Source of the DNA: Calditrichia bacterium
Lineage (GTDB): Bacteria; Calditrichota; Calditrichia; JAJRVZ01
Direction: 5' to 3'
Length of the DNA: 58,187 nt
NCBI GenBank assembly: GCA_023132435.1
Contig: JAGLYF010000239.1
Location: forward strand, 1 to 58,187
In this document: positions 39,769 through 47,511 of the stretch, piece by piece
Layout: each line of letters begins with the position of its first letter
How positions within the stretch are numbered: the first letter of the stretch is position 1
The notes under the pieces: model-generated
What the model was told of the DNA's origin: nothing
What the model saw: only the letters and a program-made list of their open reading frames with translations
Databases searched by the model: none
Program-made: the position numbers and the translations under genes

Positions 39769-39796
39769 GTAGGGGCACGGTGCACCGTGCCCCTAC
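39769..39796. repeat. Perfect 28-bp palindrome between pgk and tpiA
   Basis: GTAGGGGCACGGTG (39,769-39,782) and CACCGTGCCCCTAC (39,783-39,796) are exact reverse complements with no spacer. It lies in the 84-nt gap between two glycolytic genes and has no T-run. Palindromes of this look recur in intergenic DNA of unrelated bacteria. Confidence 0.85.
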
Positions 39797-39832
39797 ATAT
39801 CATAAATTAGAATAACCAGGAGAATTATTGAG

Positions 39833-40597
39833 ATGCGAAAATTTGTAATAGCCGGTAATTGGAAAATGTATAAAACCAATGCTGAAGCCGAACAATTAAC
39901 TGAAGCGATAAAAGGTAAAACGACATCGATAGAGAAAACACAAATTATTATTTGTCCCCCTGCGACGGCTTTGGAAACTGTCTCTTCGATCGTCAAGGAC
40001 TGTGAAATTGCTGTAGGCGCCCAGAATATGTATTGGGAAAGCCAGGGAGCATTTACCGGGGAAATCTCCAGTGAAATGATCAAATCCACCGGTGCTACCT
40101 ATGTGATCATTGGACATTCGGAGAGAAGACAGTATTTTTACGATACTGATGAAACTGTAAATAAAAAGACATTATACGCTCTGCAAACTAATTTAAATCC
40201 GATTATTTGTATCGGAGAAAGTCTTGAGCAAAGAGAAGAAGGAATAACTAAAGATATTCTCAATGATCAATTAGAAGGTGCTTTAAAGAGTATCTCTGCC
40301 GAACAAATGATCCGGCTAATTATAGCTTATGAACCGATCTGGGCGATTGGAACCGGGAAAACCGCTACGCCTGAACAGGCCCAGGATGTACATGCGTTTA
40401 TCAGGACGAAATTACAGTCACTATTTAATGCGGCAACCAGCAACTCAGTGATCTTGCAATACGGGGGAAGCGTAAAACCGACGAATGCTTACGACCTGCT
40501 AAAACAAAATGATATAGATGGTGCCCTGGTCGGTGGTGCCTGTTTAGAAGCTGAATCCTTTTCAGAAATCATAAAAGCAGCGGAGAGTCTTTCCTAA
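39833..40597 (+). CDS. tpiA: Triosephosphate isomerase
   Basis: This 254-aa TIM barrel has NWKMYK (catalytic Lys), VIIGHSERRQYF (catalytic His), YEPIWAIGTGKTATPEQA (catalytic Glu, flexible loop) and LQYGGSVKP. Full length. It follows pgk after the palindrome and is probably in the same unit. Confidence 0.97.
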   Translation: MRKFVIAGNWKMYKTNAEAEQLTEAIKGKTTSIEKTQIIICPPATALETVSSIVKDCEIAVGAQNMYWESQGAFTGEISSEMIKSTGATYVIIGHSERRQYFYDTDETVNKKTLYALQTNLNPIICIGESLEQREEGITKDILNDQLEGALKSISAEQMIRLIIAYEPIWAIGTGKTATPEQAQDVHAFIRTKLQSLFNAATSNSVILQYGGSVKPTNAYDLLKQNDIDGALVGGACLEAESFSEIIKAAESLS

Positions 40598-40666
40598 AAG
40601 GCAAAAAATATTGATATAACGTTTATTCATCGTTAAATTTATAAGCTTTAAATAATGGAGATATAA

Positions 40667-41008
40667 ATGTATACGTTTTTGTTAATATTGTTCGTGTTAG
40701 TATGTTTTGCACTGGTGGTTGTAATTCTCCTTCAGGCGGGTAAAGGTCAGGGATTAGCAGGTACATTCGGTGGTCCCGGGGCTGGCGCTGTTTTTGGTGG
40801 AAGGGGAGCTGCAACATTTTTGAGTAAGTCAACAGGTATCCTGGCTACTATTTATCTTGCACTCTGCTTGCTTATCGGGTATGTATACAAATCCCAGAAC
40901 GAAGTGCAAAGAGATAGTTTGATACAGCAGGAGGTACAACAGGAAGCCCCGGTCTCGGCAGTGCCTTTGGCGCCGATTGGAACAACACCCACTGACACAA
41001 CACAATAA
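40667..41008 (+). CDS. secG: Preprotein translocase subunit SecG
   Basis: This 113-aa protein has two membrane helices (about residues 1-22 and 52-75). Between them is the conserved GQGLAGTFGGPGAGAVFGGRGAATFLSKST segment, cited as GGRGAATFLSKST. The C-terminal tail is Pro/Thr-rich. tRNA-Leu follows 3 nt later. Confidence 0.92.
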   Translation: MYTFLLILFVLVCFALVVVILLQAGKGQGLAGTFGGPGAGAVFGGRGAATFLSKSTGILATIYLALCLLIGYVYKSQNEVQRDSLIQQEVQQEAPVSAVPLAPIGTTPTDTTQ

Positions 41009-41011
41009 TAA

Positions 41012-41096
41012 GCTGGAGTGGTGGAACCTGGTAGACACGCTATCTTGAGGGGGTAGTGCCCACGCGGGTGTGCGGGTTCAAGTCCCGCCTCCAGCA
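41012..41096 (+). tRNA. tRNA-Leu (anticodon GAG)
   Basis: The 85-nt class II tRNA has acceptor stem GCTGGAG/CTCCAGC, D-loop GGTAGAC, anticodon loop CTTGAGG, a long variable arm, and T-loop GGGTTCAAGTCCC. Discriminator is A. CCA is not encoded (CTA follows). A tyrosine recombinase gene begins 270 nt downstream, so this tRNA is the likely integration site of the adjacent element. Confidence 0.95.
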
Positions 41097-41109
41097 CTAA
41101 TAAAAACAA

Positions 41110-41139
41110 GGGTTTACAGCAACTGTAAATCCTTTTTTT
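41110..41139 (+). terminator. Intrinsic terminator after tRNA-Leu
   Basis: GGGTTTACAG (41,110-41,119) and CTGTAAATCC (41,123-41,132) form a 10-bp stem with one G-T pair. A T7 run follows. Confidence 0.9.
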
Positions 41140-41366
41140 ATGCCTAAGAACCTACCGTATTTTGTGTCCTTTGTGTCCATAAATGTGTCCATACCCATTT
41201 TTAATGAAAATCTTGTGAAAATCGGAACTAAGTAGCGTTTGAAAAGTGTAATGACTGGCTTAAGGAATACAAAATTCCCTTCAGAAATTCCCCTCACTTT
41301 CCTTATTCCGGTATTACTTTATCAAGATATTTTTAATATTCAAACCCATTGAATACGGGAGGTTTT
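41140..41366. other. Spacer between tRNA-Leu and integrase with TGTGTCC repeats
   Basis: No gene is seen. TGTGTCC occurs three times, at 41,163, 41,172 and 41,184. These could be integrase arm-type or regulator sites. This spacer should contain the left attachment junction if the element is integrated here. Confidence 0.35.
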
Positions 41367-42473
41367 ATGGCTTGCTTGGAAAAGCGAAATAAAAATTTAT
41401 ATCGACTTCGCTGGATTGAAAATGGTGAGCGGAAACAAAAAACATTTACGGCGGACAGCTATAAAGATGCTCTGGATAGTAAGCATCAGAAAGAAGAAGA
41501 ATTGCTGAGAATGAAAAGCAGCAATTTGCGATTGACAGAGATTTGGCATTTATATAAGCAAGCCCGACCAAGAAGAAATAATGAGAAACACGAAGAAGCA
41601 TTTATTAAAAGAGCAATTGAATTCTTCTCGGATTGTTTTTTATATGAAATCACGGAAAAATCCATTAACGAATATAAAATATGGTTACTGAAACAGACCA
41701 ATAAAAATTACAAAAAGAAAAAGGTGTTACTGTCTTCAACATATGCCAATGCCTGCCTAAAGAAATTGCAGGCGCTTTGGAATTTTGGCAGACAGCAAAG
41801 ATTAATAAATCGTGAGAACGATATATTTCTTGAATTTAAATTTCCGCCAGAGAACAAAAGGGAATTTGTTTTATCTCCACGAGAATTTAACCATCTATAT
41901 GAAACAACAAAAAATGAAAATCCTCTATATGCTGAATTTATGAAGCTGCTTATCCAAACGGGATGGAGAAGGGGAGAATTAGCGAAATTGCAATGGAAAG
42001 ATATTTATGATAAACACATTGTTCTGCGCAGCACAAAAGGTAAAGGGCAGGATGATTATTATCCATATTTCAGCTTTGTCAAAAGCACATTACAAAGGAT
42101 ATTTAAATTACAGAAGCGACATTCAAAATATATTTGGGCTGATGAAAAGGGCAGGCGTTTAGCCCAAGTAACAATAACCCGAATGGTTTCAAGATATATG
42201 AAAAAAGCAGGCTTTCCTGAAGGAGCAGCACACACTCTGAGGCATTCGTTTGCCACCAATGCACAGGCAAACGGATTAACCATATACGAAGCCAATTTGC
42301 TTTTACGGCAAAGCTCAATAAGAATGACCGAAAGATATACTCACCTAATTCCTGACCAAATTGATGAACGAAAGGTTGATTTCTTGAGGCGAGAAGAACC
42401 GACTTATGATATTAACAATGAAAAATATATGCCATATCCTTTTGCACCAAATATATTCCAGTCGGTAGAATAA
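41367..42473 (+). CDS. Tyrosine recombinase (phage-type integrase)
   Basis: This protein is about 368 aa. It has an N-terminal AP2-like arm-binding part (CLEKRNKNLYRLRWIENGERKQKTF), a SAM-like core-binding region (about residues 60-165), and a catalytic domain. Catalytic residues visible are Arg in TGWRRGELAKLQW, Lys in STKGKGQ, His-x-x-Arg in HTLRHSF, and Tyr324 in ERYTHL. The second catalytic His (normally LGH) reads LLRQ, with Gln315. The start at ATG 41,367 follows a GGGAGG site; an upstream ATG at 41,349 is less likely. It has no IntI-specific patch, so it is not an integron integrase. It lies next to tRNA-Leu and probably moves the following genes. Confidence 0.92.
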   Translation: MACLEKRNKNLYRLRWIENGERKQKTFTADSYKDALDSKHQKEEELLRMKSSNLRLTEIWHLYKQARPRRNNEKHEEAFIKRAIEFFSDCFLYEITEKSINEYKIWLLKQTNKNYKKKKVLLSSTYANACLKKLQALWNFGRQQRLINRENDIFLEFKFPPENKREFVLSPREFNHLYETTKNENPLYAEFMKLLIQTGWRRGELAKLQWKDIYDKHIVLRSTKGKGQDDYYPYFSFVKSTLQRIFKLQKRHSKYIWADEKGRRLAQVTITRMVSRYMKKAGFPEGAAHTLRHSFATNAQANGLTIYEANLLLRQSSIRMTERYTHLIPDQIDERKVDFLRREEPTYDINNEKYMPYPFAPNIFQSVE

Positions 42474-42528
42474 AAATAACATTTATGTTATACCCCCTAC
42501 TTTAGATCAATAATTTCATCAAGAATAT

Positions 42529-43128
42529 TTGAAATTTGATCCAAATTTTCGGCAAATCCCCGGTCTGTCTCAACCTTATAAATGGAAAAAACCAAAACGA
42601 ATATTTGTAAATTCAATGTCTGATATGTTCCACGATGATATTCCTGATGATTTTATTCAGCAGGTATTTGCCACAATGAATGAAACACCCCAGCATAATT
42701 ACCAAATACTGACCAAACGGTCGCAAAACATGTTAAACCTTTCCAAAGACCTGCTATGGACGGACAACATATGGATGGGCGTCACGGTCGAAAATGCAAA
42801 TTATGTTGACTGTATCGACCACCTTCGCCAGACAAATGCCAACATTAAATTCATTTGTTTTGAACCATTATTGGGCCCAATTAATAATTTAGATTTATCA
42901 GACATAGATTGGGCAATACTTGGCGGTGAATCCGGAATAAACGCACGACCAATGGAGAAAGAATGGGCTATTGATATAAAAAATCAAAGTGTTGGTAATA
43001 GAATACCGTTCTTTTTCAAGCAATGGGGCGGAAGAGACCGCCAGAAAGGCGGCCGAATAATGGAAGGCAGGACATGGGATGAGTATCCCCACGATTACAA
43101 AGCAGAAAAAATAAACGAATTCTTTTGA
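42529..43128 (+). pseudogene. DUF5131 (phage Gp37/Gp68-like) gene lacking its N-terminus
   Basis: The 199-aa reading frame matches the body and C-terminus of DUF5131 proteins: RIFVNSMSDMFHDDIP, YQILTKRSQNM, IWMGVTVEN, GGESGINARPM, FFFKQWGG. Family members normally begin about 30-40 residues earlier with a WNP...GC...C..CYA cluster of cysteines that may bind a metal. That part is absent here. Only 55 nt separate this frame from the integrase, and no Cys-cluster coding remains in any frame there. The start would be a TTG without a clear ribosome binding site. It is probably a remnant. Confidence 0.75.
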
Positions 43129-43281
43129 AAATGATGTCGATTTTTATATTTCCAGCTATTTATAAGTGTGTCATACATTAAATCTAAACCTTAAAACACC
43201 ATTTTAAAACCAGAACATTTAAAATATTTTTATCAAAATACAGCAAAGGATTGGGGCAACCATTGACTTGTTTCATGGCAA

Positions 43282-43324
43282 TAGCCGACGGCCTTTTTAT
43301 CCTAATCCTTTCAGCCGTCGGCTA
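43282..43324 (+). promoter_or_regulatory. Hairpin just upstream of the polymerase-like gene
   Basis: TAGCCGACGGC (43,282-43,292) and GCCGTCGGCTA (43,314-43,324) are exact reverse complements. A T-rich stretch (TTTGTTT) follows. The GGAG site for the start at 43,347 lies about 12 nt beyond it. It could be an attenuator or terminator. Confidence 0.6.
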
Positions 43325-43346
43325 TTTGTTTGAACGGAGAAATGCA

Positions 43347-44648
43347 ATGCAGCTTTATTTACCGGAAACGATTGACCTGACAAGAATTGACGACAAGAAG
43401 GCTTTCTTCTGCGATTATATTTATACTTACAGCTTCAGTCATAAAGAACAGCTGGCCGCAAAAAATAATAAAAATGGAATGTCTGGGGATATGATTGATG
43501 GATATAATTTGGGTGATTATAATTTTAAATTTTCTAATTATAGTTGTTCTAATTTAAATTTTTATAATAGCTCTTATTCTAATGTGGTTCATTCAGATCC
43601 AGTCCCCATTTATAGCCAGTATATGCGTTCTATTATTTCTGTTCACGATTACGGACGTGTTAAAACCGAGCTTATAAACGATGGTATAATAACCTGCGAT
43701 TGGTCATATAGCAATTTTGATGGTAATAAGAAAACCATGAGCTATTCATTGGTCGAACCACATTGCTATGCTTCCCCTACCATATATGAAATTCAAGGTA
43801 AACGTTTCATAGATAAATTGCATAGCATTAATCAATACTGGAGAAATAATTTGTCACCTCTGGAGAAAGCATTAGAAGCCAAATTATATGAAATTGAATT
43901 TGACGAAAAGGCTGCACACCAATTTTTACAGACAGAAGAATATGAAACCCCGGCAGCCCGAATAGCCCGTGAAAATACAATAAACATTATGTCCACGAAG
44001 AACCAGCTAAAATATAATTTAAGGCGAAGCCAAAAAGTGGGTCGGATTTTCACACCCGTGACCAGTTCTCCCAAAGACATGCGACAATTTTTTCAATATG
44101 ATGAACCATTGGTTGAAGTTGATATTTCTTGCGCCCTGCCTTTGCTGTTTAACAAATATTTGCTGAATGAAAACGCACCTGATGTTCAATTATACAGATG
44201 GCTAACGAGCGACGAAGGTGAAATTGATTTGTATGAATACTTAGGAACAGAAGTATGGCAAGAAGAATTTCCAATATGGAATGATGAAGTAAGAGACCAT
44301 ATAAAGATTTTAACGATGGTAATATTCTTCGGAAAACAAAATACCATTCGGGATCTACGGAGGAAATTTGAGCAGGAATTTCCAACGGTTAGCCGAGTGA
44401 TGAAAGAATTAAAAAAGAAAAATTATAAAATATTAGCGGAGGTATTAATGAAAGAAGAAAGTAATTTAATAATTGATGAAGTAAGTAAAGAAATACTTGA
44501 GGTCGAACCATATCGGCTATTATTAACAATTCACGACGCAATGATTGTACCTGAATCGTTTAGTGATGATGTGAAAAGGCGAATAATTAAAGCTGTTGAA
44601 AGACGGATAAATTTGACACCGAAGGTGAAAAATAAACGAATCAATTAA
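43347..44648 (+). CDS. Putative compact single-subunit polymerase (family A/T7-like motifs)
   Basis: The 433-aa protein has no family name I recognise. The start at ATG 43,347 is chosen for its GGAG site; in-frame TTG 43,251 would add 32 residues across a hairpin. The N-terminus is rich in Asn/Ser/Tyr. Numbering from 43,347, three C-terminal motifs fall in the order of family A polymerases. Motif A is LVEVDISCALPLLF (Asp259; D-x-S-C as in T7 RNA polymerase). Motif B is KILTMVIFFG (Lys320, Met324, Phe328, Gly329; the K-x3-M-x3-[YF]-G spacing of the O-helix). Motif C is LLLTIHDAMIVPES (His396-Asp397). Upstream, GRIFTPVTSSPKDMRQFF resembles the GR-containing segment before motif A. The motif B-C distance is short. 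It probably copies nucleic acid for the element. This is pattern recognition only. Confidence 0.55.
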   Translation: MQLYLPETIDLTRIDDKKAFFCDYIYTYSFSHKEQLAAKNNKNGMSGDMIDGYNLGDYNFKFSNYSCSNLNFYNSSYSNVVHSDPVPIYSQYMRSIISVHDYGRVKTELINDGIITCDWSYSNFDGNKKTMSYSLVEPHCYASPTIYEIQGKRFIDKLHSINQYWRNNLSPLEKALEAKLYEIEFDEKAAHQFLQTEEYETPAARIARENTINIMSTKNQLKYNLRRSQKVGRIFTPVTSSPKDMRQFFQYDEPLVEVDISCALPLLFNKYLLNENAPDVQLYRWLTSDEGEIDLYEYLGTEVWQEEFPIWNDEVRDHIKILTMVIFFGKQNTIRDLRRKFEQEFPTVSRVMKELKKKNYKILAEVLMKEESNLIIDEVSKEILEVEPYRLLLTIHDAMIVPESFSDDVKRRIIKAVERRINLTPKVKNKRIN

Positions 44649-44699
44649 TGCTCAGTAATTACATGAGGTTAAAAAAATATAAAGGATTAGGAGAAAATT

Positions 44700-45395
44700 A
44701 TGAAACGAGGATTAGTAAGAACAACAAAATTAATTGAGAAATATGCCCCAGAAAGGCATTACAATTTTAATACCTACGACCAATATACAAACATTCAGGT
44801 TTGCAGCTCAAATGCCCTTCCAGAACACAAAAAGGTAAGTCCCATGAAATTGGGGCCCATTATTACCGGTGACCCTGATTTTCCGGAATGCAAAATAATG
44901 GAAAATTATTGGCAGTGGATGAAGGTACATAAATGTGAGGTGATATCATTACCACCGAAGAACAAAAACCTCACAAAATTCTTTAATTATCCCGATTTTG
45001 ATGATTCCCCCAATGAGGAATATTTCCAGAATCGGAAAAAATGGTTTACCACAACAAAGGCTGATTTAGATAGAATGCGAGAAGATAAAAAGAACCGACA
45101 AAATTTTATGTACTGCTGGTATGATGGCCAGAAGATTTATGATTATGTAACATGCCGAAAAGCATTTTACTGCCTTGTATATGCTCAATATGTTCAGGAT
45201 GAAGCAGCATATCAATTAATAAAGCAGCGGTTGGATAGTGGTGAAAATTTATGTTTGACAGGCTGGGACGCTTTTGAATGGTCAGAAGAAGCCGACCCTA
45301 ATTGCGTGGAAATAAAGGAAGTATTAAATGATAAGAATAAAGTATTCGGACATGAAATGGTTCTTGCGTCAATGCTAATGGGGAATCATATTTGA
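44700..45395 (+). CDS. Uncharacterised element protein with C-terminal FGHE motif
   Basis: This 231-aa protein starts at ATG 44,700 with an AGGAG site. Motif-like blocks are MYCWYDGQKIYDYVTCRKAFYCLVYA, LCLTGWDAFEW and VFGHEMVLASMLMG. I have the impression of similar ends in phage and plasmid proteins but cannot name the family. It lies 51 nt after the polymerase-like gene, and a relic of its last codons recurs at 55,847-55,888. It is therefore a regular partner in this element family. Confidence 0.6.
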   Translation: MKRGLVRTTKLIEKYAPERHYNFNTYDQYTNIQVCSSNALPEHKKVSPMKLGPIITGDPDFPECKIMENYWQWMKVHKCEVISLPPKNKNLTKFFNYPDFDDSPNEEYFQNRKKWFTTTKADLDRMREDKKNRQNFMYCWYDGQKIYDYVTCRKAFYCLVYAQYVQDEAAYQLIKQRLDSGENLCLTGWDAFEWSEEADPNCVEIKEVLNDKNKVFGHEMVLASMLMGNHI

Positions 45396-45530
45396 GAATA
45401 ATTGAAAATACGCCAACGTCCACCCATGTTTTAAAAAGTAATACATTCTTACGATTTACGGCAATTGACCGGCACAGGATTGAACGTGTGCCGATTTTGG
45501 CAAAGTCTTGCGGTGAGTTGCAAAGCAAAT
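45345..45530. repeat. Direct repeat, copy 1 (end of element genes)
   Basis: This copy covers the last codons of the FGHE gene and about 135 nt beyond. It matches 55,847-56,024, with shared blocks such as TTGAAAATACGCCA, AGTAATACATTCTTAC, ATTTACGGCAATT, GTGTGCCGATTTTGGCAA and TCTTGCGGTGAGT. A 7-bp inverted repeat (CGGCACA/TGTGCCG) lies inside this copy only. Confidence 0.85.
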
Positions 45531-45631
45531 ACCAGCACGAAGTATTGGCTTAGGATGTTGGTAATTTGTGTGTTATTCTGTTTCACGCAACAGTTCTATG
45601 CCTTGTTTCGTTAGGTGATAAAAATTGTAAT
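45396..45631. other. Intergenic region with repeat and core site
   Basis: No gene is seen. It holds most of the direct repeat, a small inverted repeat CTGTTTCACGCAACAG, and a GTTAGGT core at 45,610-45,616. The core marks the 3' side of the minus-strand SnoaL-like gene. Confidence 0.5.
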
Positions 45632-46117
45632 TCAAAATTGTCCCGGAAATGATTCAGATGTATTAATTATTTTCCAAGCGCCATTACGATATACGTATAG
45701 CGTTGTATATGTACCAATCATCTTTTCCTCAACTCCCGAATTCAACGTCGCATCCCAATCGAATCTCTGAGTAACAATTACCGTATTTCGGTTAATAACG
45801 TCAATATATCGCTCAATTGTCTTTGCCTCAGCTCTTGTGTAAATGACCGTATGTGCTTTGACTGTATCAGAAAAGGCATTCCATGAACGTGCAATAAAGC
45901 CATTAGCGGCAAATGTATATTCCTCACTATTCAGGTAGTAGCCTAAGTATCGATCATATTCTTGATTATTCCATGATTCAAATAGCTCGTTTGATAATCT
46001 TTCAATTTCTTGCCTGATTGCACTTTTTTCGGTTTCTGTTAATAATGCTTCATGGTCTTGACATGAGAATAATGTGGACAAAATTGAGAGAACTACACAA
46101 ATTCTTAATACTATCAT
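45632..46117 (-). CDS. SnoaL/DUF4440-like lipoprotein
   Basis: This protein is 161 aa. It starts at residue MIVLRICVV, since an upstream ATG at 46,159 lies within a cassette-like core (GTTAGGT on this strand). The lipobox is STLFSC (Cys19). The mature part resembles NTF2-like SnoaL/DUF4440 folds (LSNELFESWNNQEYDRYLGYY; YRNGAWKIINTSESF). The binding partner is unknown. It is the first (leftmost) gene of the cassette-like series. Confidence 0.75.
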   Translation of the reverse strand: MIVLRICVVLSILSTLFSCQDHEALLTETEKSAIRQEIERLSNELFESWNNQEYDRYLGYYLNSEEYTFAANGFIARSWNAFSDTVKAHTVIYTRAEAKTIERYIDVINRNTVIVTQRFDWDATLNSGVEEKMIGTYTTLYVYRNGAWKIINTSESFPGQF

Positions 46118-46704
46118 TTTTCTCTCCACGTTTATACCTAAATTTTTAGCACCTAACATTAATTCGGCGGACGAAACGCCCTGTTATAATAAGTGTAATT
46201 ATAACTGAAATTTATGGTACTTCTTGGAAATATAGTATGCGACATAGCACTTTTAGGCGGAAGTAATGCAATATAAAACCGTGTCATTGGATACAGTCCT
46301 ATAGTAAATGACTATCCAAATCAAAAATATCAAAAAAAACTGTCATGTCAAATAAAAATTTGTCAAAATTAACTGAACGATATATCAAGTAACTATCCCG
46401 AATAAGTCGCCCAACATTGAGATACATTGATAATAATATAAAATAATCATCTGAAAGCAAAGAAAATATTTTAGTTTCGAAATATAAAAGCGGTTGAAAA
46501 AAGAATTAATTTAACACCGAAGGTGAAGAGTGAAAGGGTAAATTAAAAGATCAACTTATAGCCGGAAGGTTCCGTTAATTTTCTTTATTTTTTTGACGGC
46601 GACTACTTCAACTAATGAGTCAAAGAACGAAATACGAAAAAATGTAATTTTATCGTAATAGGATACTATTTTCTCTTGACTTTGAAGGACATGTATATGA
46701 TAGA
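46118..46704. other. Intergenic region with relic and repeats
   Basis: No intact gene is seen. It contains cores ACCTAAC (46,151-46,157) and GCCCAAC (46,409-46,415), a small hairpin around 46,168-46,182, the polymerase gene relic (46,487-46,546), and copy 1 of the long repeat (46,560-46,705). Confidence 0.5.
46487..46546 (+). pseudogene. Relic of the polymerase-like gene 3' end
   Basis: The frame reads KAVEKRINLTPKVKSERVN then stop. The end of the polymerase-like gene at 43,347-44,648 reads KAVERRINLTPKVKNKRIN then stop. Nothing convincing precedes it, so only the last about 20 codons remain. Confidence 0.85.
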
Positions 46705-46705
46705 C
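46560..46705. repeat. Long intergenic repeat, copy 1 (right half)
   Basis: It shares GGCGACTA-CTTCAACTA-TGAGTCAAAGAAC, TATCGTAAT-GGATACTATTTTCT and GGACATGT-TATG blocks (gaps indicated) with the copies at 47,625 and 48,355. Its left half is missing or replaced by the relic. Confidence 0.75.
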
Positions 46706-47493
46706 TATTTATTTATTTGTTCCCAACCTGATGCTAAAATCCAATGTTCAAATTTTAAGTGTTTTCTTATATTAGTATCAACACGTATTAGCAGACCAAA
46801 ATTATTGTTTTCTTTAATGTATTTAACAATTTTAGGATCAGGTTCCATTAATTTTGGTGTGGAGTGAATTGGTTTAAAACCAATTACATAAATTATTTCA
46901 TCTGATTTATCTTCTAGAAGTTCAACAAACATCCCAATCTTATCCATGACAATTCCAAAAGCGATGGAGCCAGTAAATCTTTCGAGAATAACATGAAGAT
47001 GTTCAAAATTGACATTATTTGTATGGTAATAAAATGATTTTAAATAAATATGAATTAACGAATCATCGATAGATTTAATCTTCGAGCTTTCCCAATCAAC
47101 TGTAAATATAGATTTTATTTTATGGCTTGAGGGGATAACAATATTGTTATCGGTTGAAAATAGAAAATAACCCATTGGATACTTAGTTTTTAAACTGTCA
47201 TAATCTATTATTATGTTAAGGTGCATTCTTTCTAGCATGAAAAGCATTTTGTTCTGTTGTTCAAGAGTCGCAACTTCAGATTGAAGGCTTATTAAGTTCT
47301 CTTGGAGTGAATTAATATATTGATCATTTGAGTATACCACTACGATATTTACTATAACTGCAATGGCGATAACAAACATTAATATTATTCTAGTATTCTT
47401 GTATCGTTTTGTTCTTCTATCGGGCCAAAAATGATCTAAAACAAGTGTTAAAAATGCTATAAAACCAAGAAAGATTGGTAAAAGAATACTCAT
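46705..47493 (-). CDS. Membrane-anchored protein of unknown function
   Basis: This 262-aa protein has two N-terminal membrane helices (about residues 3-20 and 36-54), a short coiled coil (about 60-80) and a soluble C-terminal domain of about 175 residues. I recognise no domain. The GTTAGAC core lies 19 nt upstream of the start on its own strand, and a TTGAGGAG ribosome binding site is present. Confidence 0.6.
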   Translation of the reverse strand: MSILLPIFLGFIAFLTLVLDHFWPDRRTKRYKNTRIILMFVIAIAVIVNIVVVYSNDQYINSLQENLISLQSEVATLEQQNKMLFMLERMHLNIIIDYDSLKTKYPMGYFLFSTDNNIVIPSSHKIKSIFTVDWESSKIKSIDDSLIHIYLKSFYYHTNNVNFEHLHVILERFTGSIAFGIVMDKIGMFVELLEDKSDEIIYVIGFKPIHSTPKLMEPDPKIVKYIKENNNFGLLIRVDTNIRKHLKFEHWILASGWEQINK

Positions 47494-47511
47494 CTTTTCT
47501 CCTCAAAAAAA

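Noticed and set aside
41367..42473. The integrase as an integron integrase for the cassette-like array
   Set aside because: It lacks the IntI-specific extra segment before the HxxR motif and lies beside a tRNA, as phage-type integrases do.
43251..43346. N-terminal extension of the polymerase-like protein from TTG 43,251
   Set aside because: It would translate a hairpin into a hydrophobic segment, and a good ribosome binding site supports ATG 43,347.
45529..45537. CCAGCAC near the end of repeat copy 1 as a possible att core shared with the tRNA-Leu 3' end
   Set aside because: Only about 7 bp match; a hit of this size within a few hundred bases is expected by chance.
45582..45597. CTGTTTCACGCAACAG as a parS-like site
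   Set aside because: Only the left half resembles parS; the right half is different and it lies far from parAB.
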